NCBI GenBank assembly: GCA_964529305.1
Contig: CAZGUX010000091.1
Location: forward strand, 1 to 64,000
Length of the DNA stretch: 64,000 nucleotides
Reading direction: 5' to 3'
Source of the DNA: CAZGUX01 sp964529305
Lineage (GTDB): Bacteria; Acidobacteriota; Terriglobia; Bryobacterales; Bryobacteraceae
Under the pieces are notes generated by a model, which did no database searches, was not told where the DNA came from, and worked only from the letters and a program-made list of their open reading frames with translations. This document shows positions 51,701 to 60,595 of this stretch, in pieces; within the stretch, counting starts at the first letter, position 1; each line of letters starts with the position of its first letter. Position numbers and translations under genes: made by a program.

Positions 51701-53037
51701 CTTCCGAGGGCCAGCCGCGGCGTTCCCGGATCGCGATCGAGACACGGGTTGCCCTGCTGGCCATGGCCGCGGGAGTGCCAGGCTTGGCCGCCGCGGCCAC
51801 GCTCTTGTGGCTGGGGGGCTACTCACCCGTCGTCCGTTGGACCGTGATCGGCCTGCTGCTCTGGCCAATCGCCGGGTTCGCGCTCGCGGTTCGCAAGCAG
51901 GTCACACACCCGCTCCAGACCCTGGCTGCGCTGCTGGCCGCGCTGCGCGAAGGCGACTACTCCGTCCGAGGCCACTCCAGCCGTGAGGGCGATGTTCTCG
52001 ACGAGGTCTACCGCGAGGTGAACATCCTCGGCTCCACCCTCGATCGTCAGCGCATCGGCGCGGTGGAGGCCACAGCCCTCTTGCGGGCCGTCATGGCGGA
52101 GATCGACGTCGCCGTCTTCACCTTCGACGGGCAGGGCCGCCTCCGCCTGGTGAACCGCGCGGGCGAGCGCCTGCTGCTTCGGGGCGCGGAGGAGTTGCTC
52201 GGCCAGGATGCCGCGTCGTTGGGGCTGGCCGCGTTTCTCGCTTCCGGGGGCCCTCGCACCGAGGATCATATCTTCCCCGGCGGTCACGGCCGCTGGGGAA
52301 TCCGGCTGCGCGAGTTCCGCGAGAATGGCCTGCCGCATCGCCTGCTCGTAATCGAGGACCTGACCCGCACGCTTCGCGAAGAAGAGCTACAGGCGTGGAA
52401 GCGCCTGGTCCGCGTGCTGGGACACGAGTTCAACAATTCGCTGACGCCGATTCGCTCCATTGCCGGCAGCCTCGGCGCCCTGGTGGAGCGCGAGCCCAAA
52501 CCGGACGACTGGAAGGAGGACGCGGCCGGCGGCCTGCGCATCATCGCCTCGCGGGCGGAAGCACTGACCCGCTTTCTCGAATCCTACGCGCGCCTGGCCA
52601 AGTTGCCTCCGCCGAACCTGGCGCCGGTCGACATCGGACTGTCGGTTCGCCGGGTCGCTTCTCTCGAATCCCGCGTGCCGGTGGAGATTCGGGAAGGACC
52701 CGGCGTGCACGTGATGGCCGACGGGGATCAGTTGGAACAGTTGCTGATCAACCTGATCCGCAACGCCGCCGATGCCGCGGTGGAAACCGGAGGCGGCGTC
52801 GAGGTGAGTTGGCAGGAGCGGGACGGGGCCGTAGAAGTGTGGGTTCGCGACGACGGGCCCGGACTGCGAAATCCGGCCAATCTGTTTGTGCCGTTCTACA
52901 CCACCAAGCCGGGTGGGTCAGGCGTTGGCCTTGTCCTGAGCCGCCAGATCGCGGAGGCACACGGAGGGACTCTCACGCTGGCAAACCGGGCGGACGCCGC
53001 GGGCTGCGAAGCGGTGGTGCGCCTGCCGGCGAAGTAG
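51697..53037 (+). CDS. Membrane sensor histidine kinase (NtrY-like) without a periplasmic domain
   Basis: A 446-residue kinase overlapping the regulator gene by four bases (ATGA). Two membrane helices (about 19-40 and 47-65) are joined by only six or so residues, so there is no periplasmic sensing domain. A HAMP-like region (66-118), a PAS-like region (126-222), the H-box with His243 in LGHEFNNSLTPI, and N (LINLIRNAADA), G1 (VRDDGPGL) and G2 (GSGVGLVL) boxes follow. The layout suggests it reads membrane state or the transporter itself. Partner is the adjacent regulator. Confidence 0.93.
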   Translation: MTSEGQPRRSRIAIETRVALLAMAAGVPGLAAAATLLWLGGYSPVVRWTVIGLLLWPIAGFALAVRKQVTHPLQTLAALLAALREGDYSVRGHSSREGDVLDEVYREVNILGSTLDRQRIGAVEATALLRAVMAEIDVAVFTFDGQGRLRLVNRAGERLLLRGAEELLGQDAASLGLAAFLASGGPRTEDHIFPGGHGRWGIRLREFRENGLPHRLLVIEDLTRTLREEELQAWKRLVRVLGHEFNNSLTPIRSIAGSLGALVEREPKPDDWKEDAAGGLRIIASRAEALTRFLESYARLAKLPPPNLAPVDIGLSVRRVASLESRVPVEIREGPGVHVMADGDQLEQLLINLIRNAADAAVETGGGVEVSWQERDGAVEVWVRDDGPGLRNPANLFVPFYTTKPGGSGVGLVLSRQIAEAHGGTLTLANRADAAGCEAVVRLPAK

Positions 53038-53100
53038 TTTCCGGCTCCTAGCGCCCTCACCAAAGGGTGGCCTCAAGCTCCACCGTCGATCAGTCGATAG

Positions 53101-54132
53101 ATGCGCATCATGTGGGCCTTCCTCCGGCGCTGGTTCTCCAAACCCGCGCCTGCCGCCGACGAGCCGGTCTGGTGCGTCGCCGCTACCGTCATCGAGGCTC
53201 AGCCGGTAGGCGATGCGGCCGTTCGCACCGGCACCAAACACTTCCGGGCGGGCGCGAAGGTCTACTGCTTTCCGGCCCTCTGGGGCGACGGGCTCGAGAA
53301 CCTTCAGGTCATCGGCCACGGCCGCTGGAAAGGCCGCTTCGTTCAGGTGATCCTTCCATCCAAACGGCTGACGCAGTTCCGCGTCGAACGGGTCTACTCG
53401 CCTTGGATCAGGAGCCGGATGAAGCGGCACTGGGATTCCACCGAGGAGTCCCGGCGGAAGGCCGAAGACATGGTACGCTGGCTCGGCGAACGCCGTGTCG
53501 AGACCACTCCGCTGACGCCGGGCATTCTCGCGGTCTTCCAGAGCGCCCGTTTCTGGCGCGACTATTTCTGGATGGACGAGCGCGACCCGCCGCCCGCCTA
53601 TCCGGAACTGGCGCGAGCCAAGATCGAATTCCCGCTTCCCGGCGGCTATTCGCTGCTGCTGATGCTGAGTCAGTCCCTCGACCAGCACGTGTTGTACCTG
53701 GTTCATCCGTCGCGGAAGGAACCCTGGCAGTTGGGCTGGGACGATCAGGCCCATTGGTGTCCTCAAGCGTTCCGATGGGAGGAAATGGACGCCATCTGCC
53801 GCTGCCTGGCGCGGCGAGACCCTCGCTTTCCCCATCCCGGCTGGCCCTTGCTGCTATTGTTCCGCTTTGCCCCGTTGACGAAGGACGACGACGCGGGTGC
53901 GGCCCGCGAGACGCTCCGCCATGCCTGGAAAGCGCTCGCCGCGTTTGATGACGCGGAGATCGAGACGCTACTTGAAAAACTGGCCTGGGTCGGGACCTCG
54001 CGCTGGGAGCAGAGCGGCGAACGCTGGGTCGCCACGGGCGACGATGCCTACTCGCTGCGGGGTTCCGAGAGTCCCGATTTCCCCTTCGCGCTGGTCGAGG
54101 ATCTGGTCGAGCGAGCCAGACGTCAGGCCTGA
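53101..54132 (+). CDS. Unknown soluble protein with a GTKHF-type N-terminal module
   Basis: A 343-residue protein without signal peptide or helix. The N-terminal module (about 20-110) has GTKHFRAGAKVYCFPALWGDG and RFVQVILPSKRL, a compact beta module that I remember from proteins of unknown function in other phyla; it ends in a VYSPWIRSRM helix. The rest (about 150-340, EFPLPGGYSLLLML, PWQLGWDDQAHWCPQAFRW, GWPLLLLFRFAPLTKDD) is a separate domain I do not recognise. It could be an effector, an immunity protein or an enzyme. It sits between the two-component genes and the AAA ATPase. Confidence 0.6.
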   Translation: MRIMWAFLRRWFSKPAPAADEPVWCVAATVIEAQPVGDAAVRTGTKHFRAGAKVYCFPALWGDGLENLQVIGHGRWKGRFVQVILPSKRLTQFRVERVYSPWIRSRMKRHWDSTEESRRKAEDMVRWLGERRVETTPLTPGILAVFQSARFWRDYFWMDERDPPPAYPELARAKIEFPLPGGYSLLLMLSQSLDQHVLYLVHPSRKEPWQLGWDDQAHWCPQAFRWEEMDAICRCLARRDPRFPHPGWPLLLLFRFAPLTKDDDAGAARETLRHAWKALAAFDDAEIETLLEKLAWVGTSRWEQSGERWVATGDDAYSLRGSESPDFPFALVEDLVERARRQA

Positions 54133-54174
54133 TGCAAGGCGTGTTGAAAGCCGCCCGGAAGCCACTCGCAGGAT

Positions 54175-54207
54175 TGAGAATTCTAAAGTGATAGTTTAGA
54201 ATTCTCA
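54175..54207. promoter_or_regulatory. Perfect 13-bp palindrome at the AAA/DUF4143 start (operator)
   Basis: TGAGAATTCTAAA at 54175-54187 and its exact complement TTTAGAATTCTCA at 54195-54207 surround the 7-base spacer GTGATAG. It ends one base before the GTG start of the ATPase gene. It is AT-rich in a GC-rich window and is most likely an operator or mRNA hairpin that covers the ribosome binding site. The protein that would bind it is not known; autoregulation by the ATPase is possible. Confidence 0.65.
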
Positions 54208-54208
54208 T

Positions 54209-55378
54209 GTGCGCTTCATCCCCCGCTCGATCCAAGCCACCGTCCTGGGGGCGAGTCGCGCCTTCCCCGCTGTCGTGGTGACCGGACCGCGGCGTGCAGG
54301 CAAGACCACCTTGCTGCGCCGCCTGTTCCCGCGTGCTACCTATGTGCTGCTGGAGGATCCCGACGTGCGGGCGCGAGCGCGTTCTGACCCCAGGGGCTTG
54401 CTGGAAGGACTTCGACTCCCCGCGGTCTTCGACGAGATTCAGAATGTGCCTGAACTGCTCGCCTACGTCCGAACGCGGATCGATCAGGAGCCGCGCAAGA
54501 TGGGCCGGTGGCTGTTCACCGGCTCCCAGGAGGCGCCCCTCATGCAGGGCGTCAGCGAGTCCATGGCAGGGCGCGCCGCGATCCTGCACTTGTTGCCGTT
54601 CAGTCTGGGCGAAACGGATCGGGTCAGCCTCCTCCACGGTGGGTATCCGGAAGTGCTGGCGCGTCCCGGGGGACGCGCGCTCTGGTTCAGTTCGTACCTC
54701 CAGACGTACCTCGAGCGGGACGTCCGCGCGGTCACCAACGTCCGCGACCTGGCGATCTTCCGGCGCTTCCTTTCGCTGCTGGCCAGCCGCCACGGCCAGA
54801 TTGTGAACAAGACCGATCTGGCGGCGCCGCTCGGCGTCTCGATTCCGACGCTCGGCGACTGGTTGCACGTCCTGGAGATCACCGGACAGATCATCCTGGT
54901 TCCGCCCTACTTCGAGAACTTCGGGAAGCGTCTGATCAAGTCCCCCAAGGTGTACTGGGGCGACTCGGGATTGGCTTGTTACCTCCTGGGGATCATGACT
55001 CAGGCCGAATTGGACAGGTCGCCGTTTCTCGGCGCCTTGTTTGAAGGGTTCGTGGCTTCGGAAATCCTCAAGAGCCAGGCAAACCAAGGGGGGCGGAGGG
55101 AGTTGTATTACTTTCGAGATCAGCAGGGGCTCGAGGTCGACTTCCTGCTTCCGAACGAAGGCGGGTTGTGGATGGTGGAGTGCAAAGCCTCCAAAACGGT
55201 TCAGCCTTCGATGGCAGGGCCGCTCGCGTCACTTCACCGCGCCATCGGGGATCCGGCGCCGGTTCGGATGAGTGTCGTTCATCGCGCCTCCGCGATGGGC
55301 CTGCTGAATCGGGCGCTGGCGCCGGGCATCGAGGCGCTGGATGCGCGGGTCTTTGTGAAGGAGTTGAACCGCGGTTAG
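54209..55378 (+). CDS. AAA-type ATPase with DUF4143 domain
   Basis: A 389-residue ATPase of the AAA/DUF4143 family. Walker A is VTGPRRAGKTTLLRRLF, Walker B-like is LPAVFDEIQNV, and the sensor region is RWLFTGSQE. The C-terminal DUF4143 domain has YWGDSGLACYLLGI, the nuclease-like ELYYFRDQQGLEVDFLL and VECKASKTV, where D-x-n-E-x-K is restriction-like, although such domains are mostly of unknown activity. The GTG at 54209 is at the edge of the operator palindrome. These genes are frequent in mobile or stress-linked contexts. Confidence 0.88.
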   Translation: MRFIPRSIQATVLGASRAFPAVVVTGPRRAGKTTLLRRLFPRATYVLLEDPDVRARARSDPRGLLEGLRLPAVFDEIQNVPELLAYVRTRIDQEPRKMGRWLFTGSQEAPLMQGVSESMAGRAAILHLLPFSLGETDRVSLLHGGYPEVLARPGGRALWFSSYLQTYLERDVRAVTNVRDLAIFRRFLSLLASRHGQIVNKTDLAAPLGVSIPTLGDWLHVLEITGQIILVPPYFENFGKRLIKSPKVYWGDSGLACYLLGIMTQAELDRSPFLGALFEGFVASEILKSQANQGGRRELYYFRDQQGLEVDFLLPNEGGLWMVECKASKTVQPSMAGPLASLHRAIGDPAPVRMSVVHRASAMGLLNRALAPGIEALDARVFVKELNRG

Positions 55379-55498
55379 GCAGTAAGAACGGCTTCGGCCA
55401 GTCTCGAATCGCGACGGGTCCGCGCCCGCCCCTCGGGTCGCTCGACAGCCACTGCTCGCTTCGCGGGATGGAGCTCTACGACCTCGGATTGCCTACCG

Positions 55499-56722
55499 TC
55501 ACCCCCGGCTCTCCGCCACAAACTCGTGCCCTTCCCATCGTGCAATCACCGCCGTAGCGAGGCAATTGCCCAGCACGTTCACCGACGTCCGCGCCATGTC
55601 CATCACCGCATCGATGCCCAGCAGCACCGCCGCTCCCTCCATGGGCAAATGAAACGTCGCCAGCGTCCCGGCCAGAATCACCAGCGCCGCGCGGGGCACG
55701 CCGGCCACTCCCTTCGACGTCAGCATCAAGGTCAGCATCATCACCATCTGCTGGCCGAAGCTCAGGTCGATGCCTGCCGCCTGCGCGACAAACACGGAGG
55801 CCAGCGACAGGTACAGCGTCGTGCCGTCCAGATTGAAGCTGTAGCCGGTCGGAATCACGAAGGCCACAATATGTTTGGGGACACCGAAGCGCTCCATGTT
55901 CTCGAGCGCCCGCGGCAGGGCGGCCTCGCTCGAGGCGGTCGAGAACGCGATCAGGAACGGCTCTCGCGCGGCGCGGACGAAGGCCTCCAGTGGGATCCTG
56001 GCCAGCGCTACGATGCCGCCGAGCACACAGACCACGAAGATCACCTGCGCCGCCCACATCGTGGCGACGAGTTTCCCCAGGCCAAACAAGACGTCGAGCC
56101 CCTTGCTGCCCACGGTCACCGCCATGGCCGCGCCGACGCCGAACGGGGCCAGGTACATGACGTACCCGGTGTATTGAAACATGACTTCGGCCAGGGATTC
56201 GGCGAACGCCACCACCGGTTTCGCCTTCTCCCCGATGGCCGCGCAGGCTGCTCCGAACAGAAAACAAAAGACCACCACCTGCAGCACCTCTCCGCGGGCC
56301 ATCGCGTCGAAAATGCTGGAAGGCACGACGTGCTCCAGAAGGGAGGCCAGGCTCGGCGGCGCCTTTGGGAGAGCGACCTCCTCGGCGCTGTGGGCAAGCG
56401 ACATTCCGGCGCCGGGCCTCACCAGGTTGACGGCGCCCAGCCCCAGAAACAGCGCAATCGTCGTGACCGCCTCGAAGTAGACGATCGACTTGAGGCCGAT
56501 TCTCCCCATCTGCCGCAGATTGCCGTGCCCGGCGATTCCGTAGACCAGGGTACCGAACAGCAGGGGCGCGATGATGGACTTGATCAGGCGGAGAAAGATG
56601 TTGCTGATGGGAGCGAGGTGTTTGGAGAACTCCGGCGCGGCCGCGCCCAGCGCGATGCCGCAAGCCATTCCGGCGAAGATCCAGAACGTCAGAGACGGTC
56701 CGCGCTTCAACGCTCCCCCCAT
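55499..56722 (-). CDS. Dicarboxylate/amino acid:cation symporter (DAACS, GltP/DctA type)
   Basis: A 407-residue transporter with eight membrane helices and two re-entrant loops. The first loop appears as the serine-rich FSTASSEAALPRALENM segment, and the TM7/TM8 motif as GYSFNLDGTTLYLSLA, with AGVPRAALVILAGTL following. The family brings aspartate, glutamate or C4-dicarboxylates in with protons or sodium. The ATG at 56722 lies inside the nadK end (16-base overlap). Confidence 0.9.
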   Translation of the reverse strand: MGGALKRGPSLTFWIFAGMACGIALGAAAPEFSKHLAPISNIFLRLIKSIIAPLLFGTLVYGIAGHGNLRQMGRIGLKSIVYFEAVTTIALFLGLGAVNLVRPGAGMSLAHSAEEVALPKAPPSLASLLEHVVPSSIFDAMARGEVLQVVVFCFLFGAACAAIGEKAKPVVAFAESLAEVMFQYTGYVMYLAPFGVGAAMAVTVGSKGLDVLFGLGKLVATMWAAQVIFVVCVLGGIVALARIPLEAFVRAAREPFLIAFSTASSEAALPRALENMERFGVPKHIVAFVIPTGYSFNLDGTTLYLSLASVFVAQAAGIDLSFGQQMVMMLTLMLTSKGVAGVPRAALVILAGTLATFHLPMEGAAVLLGIDAVMDMARTSVNVLGNCLATAVIARWEGHEFVAESRG

Positions 56723-57570
56723 TTGAGCTTCGAGCGCAGGACGTCAAAGAACAACATGCGCGGCGGGCGCACCAGGTGCACCGCGTAGTCCGACGCACGG
56801 CACACGATCAGGTCGTTCCGCTTCAGGGTTTCGCCCACCTGCCCGTCGATGGTCAGGTAGGCTTCGTCGTCCTTGTTCAGCGAGGTCATGCGAATGACGC
56901 TGGTCTCGGGGACGATCACCGGACGGTTGGTCAACATGTGGGGGCAGATCGGCGTCAGGCAGAACGCGCTCACCGAGGGGTAAATGATCGGACCTCCCGC
57001 GGACAGCGAGTAGGCGGTCGAACCGGTAGGAGTTGCCACGATCATCCCGTCGGCCTTATAGGTGCTGACGTAGTGCTTGTCGACGAAAATCTCGACGTCG
57101 ATCATGCGCGCCAGCGCGGCTTTGGTGACGACTGCGTCGTTCAGCGCTTCGTAGGAGGCCACCGTCTGGCCGTCCCGGACCAGGTCGGTGTGGAGCATTT
57201 TTCGCAGCGCGATGCGATGTTCGTTGCGCAGGGCGCGCTCGAGTTCGGGCAGCACTTCGTCGATCGTGATGGCGGTCAGGAAACCCAGTCCGCCCAGGTT
57301 TACGGCGAAGATCGGAGTCGGTTTGCCGGCCACGGCGCGCGCGGCGGAAAGAAGAGTGCCATCGCCGCCCAGGACGATGATCAGGTCGCAGTCGCGCGCG
57401 ATCTCTTCGCGCGGCATGGCGGCGTACCCGTTGGCGTGCCTGGCGGTGATGTCGTCCAGGCGAAGTTCGATGCCCCGCTCGTGGAGAAACTCGACCAGGC
57501 GCGGGACGAGGGTGGCGGCGCTGGGCACGGACGGCTTGGAAAAGATGCCGACGCTCTTAATGCCTGGCAT
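56707..57570 (-). CDS. nadK: NAD kinase
   Basis: Phosphorylates NAD to NADP. The 287-residue protein has GGDGTLLSAAR at about 67-77 and the second motif GSTAYSLSAGGPII, both family-defining, with NLGGLGFLT between. The start overlaps the end of the tlyA-type gene by 14 bases. Confidence 0.94.
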   Translation of the reverse strand: MPGIKSVGIFSKPSVPSAATLVPRLVEFLHERGIELRLDDITARHANGYAAMPREEIARDCDLIIVLGGDGTLLSAARAVAGKPTPIFAVNLGGLGFLTAITIDEVLPELERALRNEHRIALRKMLHTDLVRDGQTVASYEALNDAVVTKAALARMIDVEIFVDKHYVSTYKADGMIVATPTGSTAYSLSAGGPIIYPSVSAFCLTPICPHMLTNRPVIVPETSVIRMTSLNKDDEAYLTIDGQVGETLKRNDLIVCRASDYAVHLVRPPRMLFFDVLRSKLKWGER

Positions 57571-58279
57571 AAAGAAGGAATTCTTTGTTCCCTTCCGCGC
57601 CGAGAATCGGACTGTCGATCAGCGCGGTTTGAAAACTCATCTGCCGGACCTGTTCCTCCACGCGGGCGCACGCTGCCCGGTGAACTTCCGGGTCGCGCAC
57701 GATGCCGCCCCTGCCCACCTGGCCCCGGCCCGCCTCGAACTGAGGTTTGACGAGTATAACCATTTCCGTTTTGGAATGGAATACACAGGCCAGCGCCGGC
57801 AGGATCAGGGTCACCGAAATAAAGCTCACATCGCAGACCGCGAGATCGACCGCCTCGCCGATATCCGCGAAGGTGAGGTAGCGGGCGTTGAGCTTTTCCT
57901 TGACCGTGACGCGCGGGTCCTGCCGCAGTTTCCAGTCCAACTGTCCCGCGCCGACATCCACTGCGTAGACGCGCCGCGCGCCGTGCTGGAGCAGGCAGTC
58001 GGTGAATCCGCCGGTGGAGGCGCCGATGTCCAGGCAAACCCGGCCTTCCACCTGAATCTGAAACTGGCGGATCGCGGCCTCCAGTTTCTGTCCTCCGCGG
58101 CTGACGTGGGGCGGTGGGCTGATCAGGTCGAGGGCGATTTCCTCAGGGACCGGTTGTCCCGGCTTGGAGCCTTTCACGCCACCCGCCAGAACCTGCCCGG
58201 CCAGAATCAACGCCTGCGCCTTCTCGCGCGACGGCGCCAAGCCTCGCTCGACGAGCAGCAGGTCCAGCCGGCGTTTCAT
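57557..58279 (-). CDS. tlyA: TlyA-family rRNA 2'-O-methyltransferase
   Basis: A 240-residue protein with an S4 RNA-binding domain at the N-terminus (RRLDLLLVERGLAPSREKAQ) and an FtsJ-like methyltransferase domain: SRGGQKLEAAI, CLDIGASTGGFTDCLLQ for SAM, and VKPQFEAGRGQVGRGGIVRD at the end of the catalytic part. Targets are 2'-O-ribose positions in 16S and/or 23S rRNA. It overlaps the ispA stop by four bases (ATGA). The frame extends much further upstream but that part is ispA in another frame. Confidence 0.92.
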   Translation of the reverse strand: MKRRLDLLLVERGLAPSREKAQALILAGQVLAGGVKGSKPGQPVPEEIALDLISPPPHVSRGGQKLEAAIRQFQIQVEGRVCLDIGASTGGFTDCLLQHGARRVYAVDVGAGQLDWKLRQDPRVTVKEKLNARYLTFADIGEAVDLAVCDVSFISVTLILPALACVFHSKTEMVILVKPQFEAGRGQVGRGGIVRDPEVHRAACARVEEQVRQMSFQTALIDSPILGAEGNKEFLLYARH

Positions 58280-59181
58280 TTCGAGCGCTGCACGATCATG
58301 TCGGCCAGTTGCCGCAAGCGGTCCGCGCGTTCGCCGAAGGGCTCCAGCGCTTCGTGCGCCATCAGGCGCTGCTGCTCGGCCATGCGCTTGGAGGCCGCCA
58401 GTCCGTAGACGGCGGGAAAGGTGACCTTGTGCTGCTGGGCGTCCTTGCCGGCGGTCTTGCCGAGCGCCTCGGAGGACTGCTCGATGTCCAGAATGTCGTC
58501 GACGATCTGGAACGCCAGGCCGCAGTGCTCGCCGTAGGAGGAAAGCCGGTGAATCTGGTGCGCGTCGGCGCCGGCAAAGATCGCGCCCATGCGCACGCTG
58601 GCACGCAGCAGCGCCCCGGTCTTCGCGCGGTGGATACTCTCCAGAATCTCGGCCGACGGCTTCTTCCCGACGCCTTCGAGATCGGCCACCTGGCCGCCGA
58701 TCATGCCGCCCACCGTGCCGGAGGCGGCCGCCAGTTCCGCCGTGATCCGGACTTGCCGGTCCATCGGCAGCCGGTTCATTTGCGAGAGCACCTGAAAGGC
58801 CAGGGTCAGGAGCGCATCCCCGGCCAGGATCGCCATAGCCTCGCCGTACTCCTTGTGGCAGGTCGGCTTGCCGCGGCGGAAATCGTCGTTGTCCAGCGCG
58901 GGCAGGTCGTCGTGGATCAGGGAATACGTATGGATCATCTCCAGCGTGCACGCCGCGGTGACCACCCCGTCCACTTTGTCGGAGACCGCGCGGGCGGCTT
59001 CGATACAGAGAACGGGCCGGACGCGCTTGCCTCCCGCGAACAGGCTGTATCGCATCGCCCGGTGGATGGTCGCCGGCGGTTCGTTCTCGCGCGGGACCAA
59101 CCGGTCCAGTTCGCGGTCCACCAGCTTCTGCTGCAGCCCGAGGTGCTTTTTGAATTCCTCGAGTGAGCTTGGCTCGGCCAC
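58276..59181 (-). CDS. ispA: Polyprenyl synthetase (farnesyl/geranylgeranyl diphosphate synthase)
   Basis: Condenses isoprenyl diphosphates to C15 or longer chains. The first aspartate motif DDLPALDND is at about 90-98 and the second DDILD is at about 226-230; GDALLTLAFQVL follows the first. I use GTG at 59181, five bases after the xseB stop, giving 301 residues, because the family begins there and the longer frame overlaps xseB. It overlaps tlyA downstream. Chain length cannot be determined by eye. The usual neighbour dxs is absent. Confidence 0.9.
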   Translation of the reverse strand: MAEPSSLEEFKKHLGLQQKLVDRELDRLVPRENEPPATIHRAMRYSLFAGGKRVRPVLCIEAARAVSDKVDGVVTAACTLEMIHTYSLIHDDLPALDNDDFRRGKPTCHKEYGEAMAILAGDALLTLAFQVLSQMNRLPMDRQVRITAELAAASGTVGGMIGGQVADLEGVGKKPSAEILESIHRAKTGALLRASVRMGAIFAGADAHQIHRLSSYGEHCGLAFQIVDDILDIEQSSEALGKTAGKDAQQHKVTFPAVYGLAASKRMAEQQRLMAHEALEPFGERADRLRQLADMIVQRSK

Positions 59182-59186
59182 GCCGT

Positions 59187-59426
59187 TTACGGCCGGAACG
59201 GTTCGGCCTGATGCTTGTTTCCTCGCCGCACCAGCATTTCGATGCGGGTCTCGGCTTCGTCGAGTTGCTTCTGACATTGATCGCTCAGGGCCATGCCGCG
59301 CTCAAACAACTCGAGCGATCGCTCGAGAGCGAGGTCGCCGCCCTCCAACTCCTTGACGACCTGTTCGAGTTCCTGGAGCCCATGTTCAAAGCTGGGTGTT
59401 TCGGGCTTGGGTGCTTCGTCAGGCAC
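59187..59426 (-). CDS. xseB: Exodeoxyribonuclease VII small subunit
   Basis: Small subunit of ExoVII, which degrades single-stranded DNA. The 79-residue protein is the usual size, with SFEHGLQELEQVVKELEGG and the ELFERGMAL helix that packs on XseA. xseA is not adjacent. It is first in the xseB-ispA-tlyA-nadK run and is divergent from the metallophosphoesterase 25 bases away. Confidence 0.93.
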   Translation of the reverse strand: MPDEAPKPETPSFEHGLQELEQVVKELEGGDLALERSLELFERGMALSDQCQKQLDEAETRIEMLVRRGNKHQAEPFRP

Positions 59427-59451
59427 CCTATTATTCTAGTAGAATACCGCC

Positions 59452-60591
59452 ATGTCCGCCTCCAGCCGCGAGTTGTCGCGGCGCGACGTTCTGCAGTTTC
59501 CCGCCGCCGCGGCGTCCGGTTCGGGGGACACCCTGCGTCTGTGGGTGTTCAGCGACAGCCATGTGGGCACCGACCGGAGACGCGGAAATCGGGAAAGCCT
59601 GAGCGAGGCGATCACCCAGTCGGAATCGGGAGGCCCCGAGGGAGACCCGCCGTTCGACTGGGACCTTGCGCTGGACCTCGGCGACCAGTCCGGCGGCCAG
59701 GCCGTCCCCGAGGATGACGAAGGCCTCGAAGTCGTCCGCCAGTTCCGCGCCCTCCGCAAGCACCGGCGCGAGGACATCTACAGTGTCTGCGGCAACCACG
59801 ACCGCAGCGGTCTCGACCAGGAGAAAAACGGGTGGTGGCGGAAATGGGTCGATCCCACCGGCGAGAACACCCGCTACTCCGGCGTCAATCCCGGCCGCCG
59901 CCGCTACCCGGTGGAAGGCAACTGGGAGCGTTACTCTTTCCGCGTGGGAAACCTGCTGTTTCTGATGATGAGCGACATCAACGAACCGTCCCAGAAGGTC
60001 GGCCGCGGGACCCTGGGCGGCAACCCGGGCGGCGTCGTCACCGGTGAGACCTTCGAGTGGTGGAAGAACAGGGTCGAATCGAATCCGGGCTCCATCATCG
60101 TCTCCACTCACCACTACATGCTCAAGAACACCACCGTCGCCAGCGGCGAATGGGAGGGCATGCGCAAGGACGAGCAGGGGAACTGGCGGTCCCATTATCA
60201 CGGGTACTTCCCGCAGGGCACTCCGCGAGGCGCCTCGTACCTCTACTGGGCCGGCAGCAAGCCCGATGCCCAAGCCTTCGAGAACTACCTGGAAACGCAC
60301 CCCGGCGCGGTCGCCTTGTGGATGGGCGGCCATACGCACACGCATCCGGACGATACGTACGGAAACAAATCCCACTTCGAGAAAAAGTGGGGCGCGCATT
60401 TCCTGAACGTCTCGGCGCTTTCCAAGTACCACGGCCGGGCGAACGTTCCCATGAGCCGGCTGCTCACGATTCGGGGCAATCACGCGCGGGTTCAATGCTA
60501 CCTCCACAGCTCGCACTACGCGCGCCAGGGCTGGTACGCCAAAGCCGAGCGCACCTTCGAATTGCCCCGCCCGTTCCAGAGGAAGGCGTAA
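59452..60591 (+). CDS. Exported calcineurin-like metallophosphoesterase
   Basis: A 379-residue phosphoesterase. Metal motifs are DSHVG (near residue 38), LDLGDQSGG, GNHDRSG, STHHYM and GGHTHTHPDD, the full dimetal set. An SRRDVLQF motif at the start resembles a Tat signal, but the hydrophobic part after it is short, so export is uncertain. The substrate is not known. The start ATG at 59452 is 25 bases from the divergent xseB start. It is followed four bases later by the S9 peptidase gene. Confidence 0.85.
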   Translation: MSASSRELSRRDVLQFPAAAASGSGDTLRLWVFSDSHVGTDRRRGNRESLSEAITQSESGGPEGDPPFDWDLALDLGDQSGGQAVPEDDEGLEVVRQFRALRKHRREDIYSVCGNHDRSGLDQEKNGWWRKWVDPTGENTRYSGVNPGRRRYPVEGNWERYSFRVGNLLFLMMSDINEPSQKVGRGTLGGNPGGVVTGETFEWWKNRVESNPGSIIVSTHHYMLKNTTVASGEWEGMRKDEQGNWRSHYHGYFPQGTPRGASYLYWAGSKPDAQAFENYLETHPGAVALWMGGHTHTHPDDTYGNKSHFEKKWGAHFLNVSALSKYHGRANVPMSRLLTIRGNHARVQCYLHSSHYARQGWYAKAERTFELPRPFQRKA

Positions 60592-60595
60592 CGCG

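Noticed and set aside
57557..58951. 464-residue version of the TlyA-type protein
   Set aside because: The first half is the ispA gene read in another frame; the S4 domain begins at 58279.
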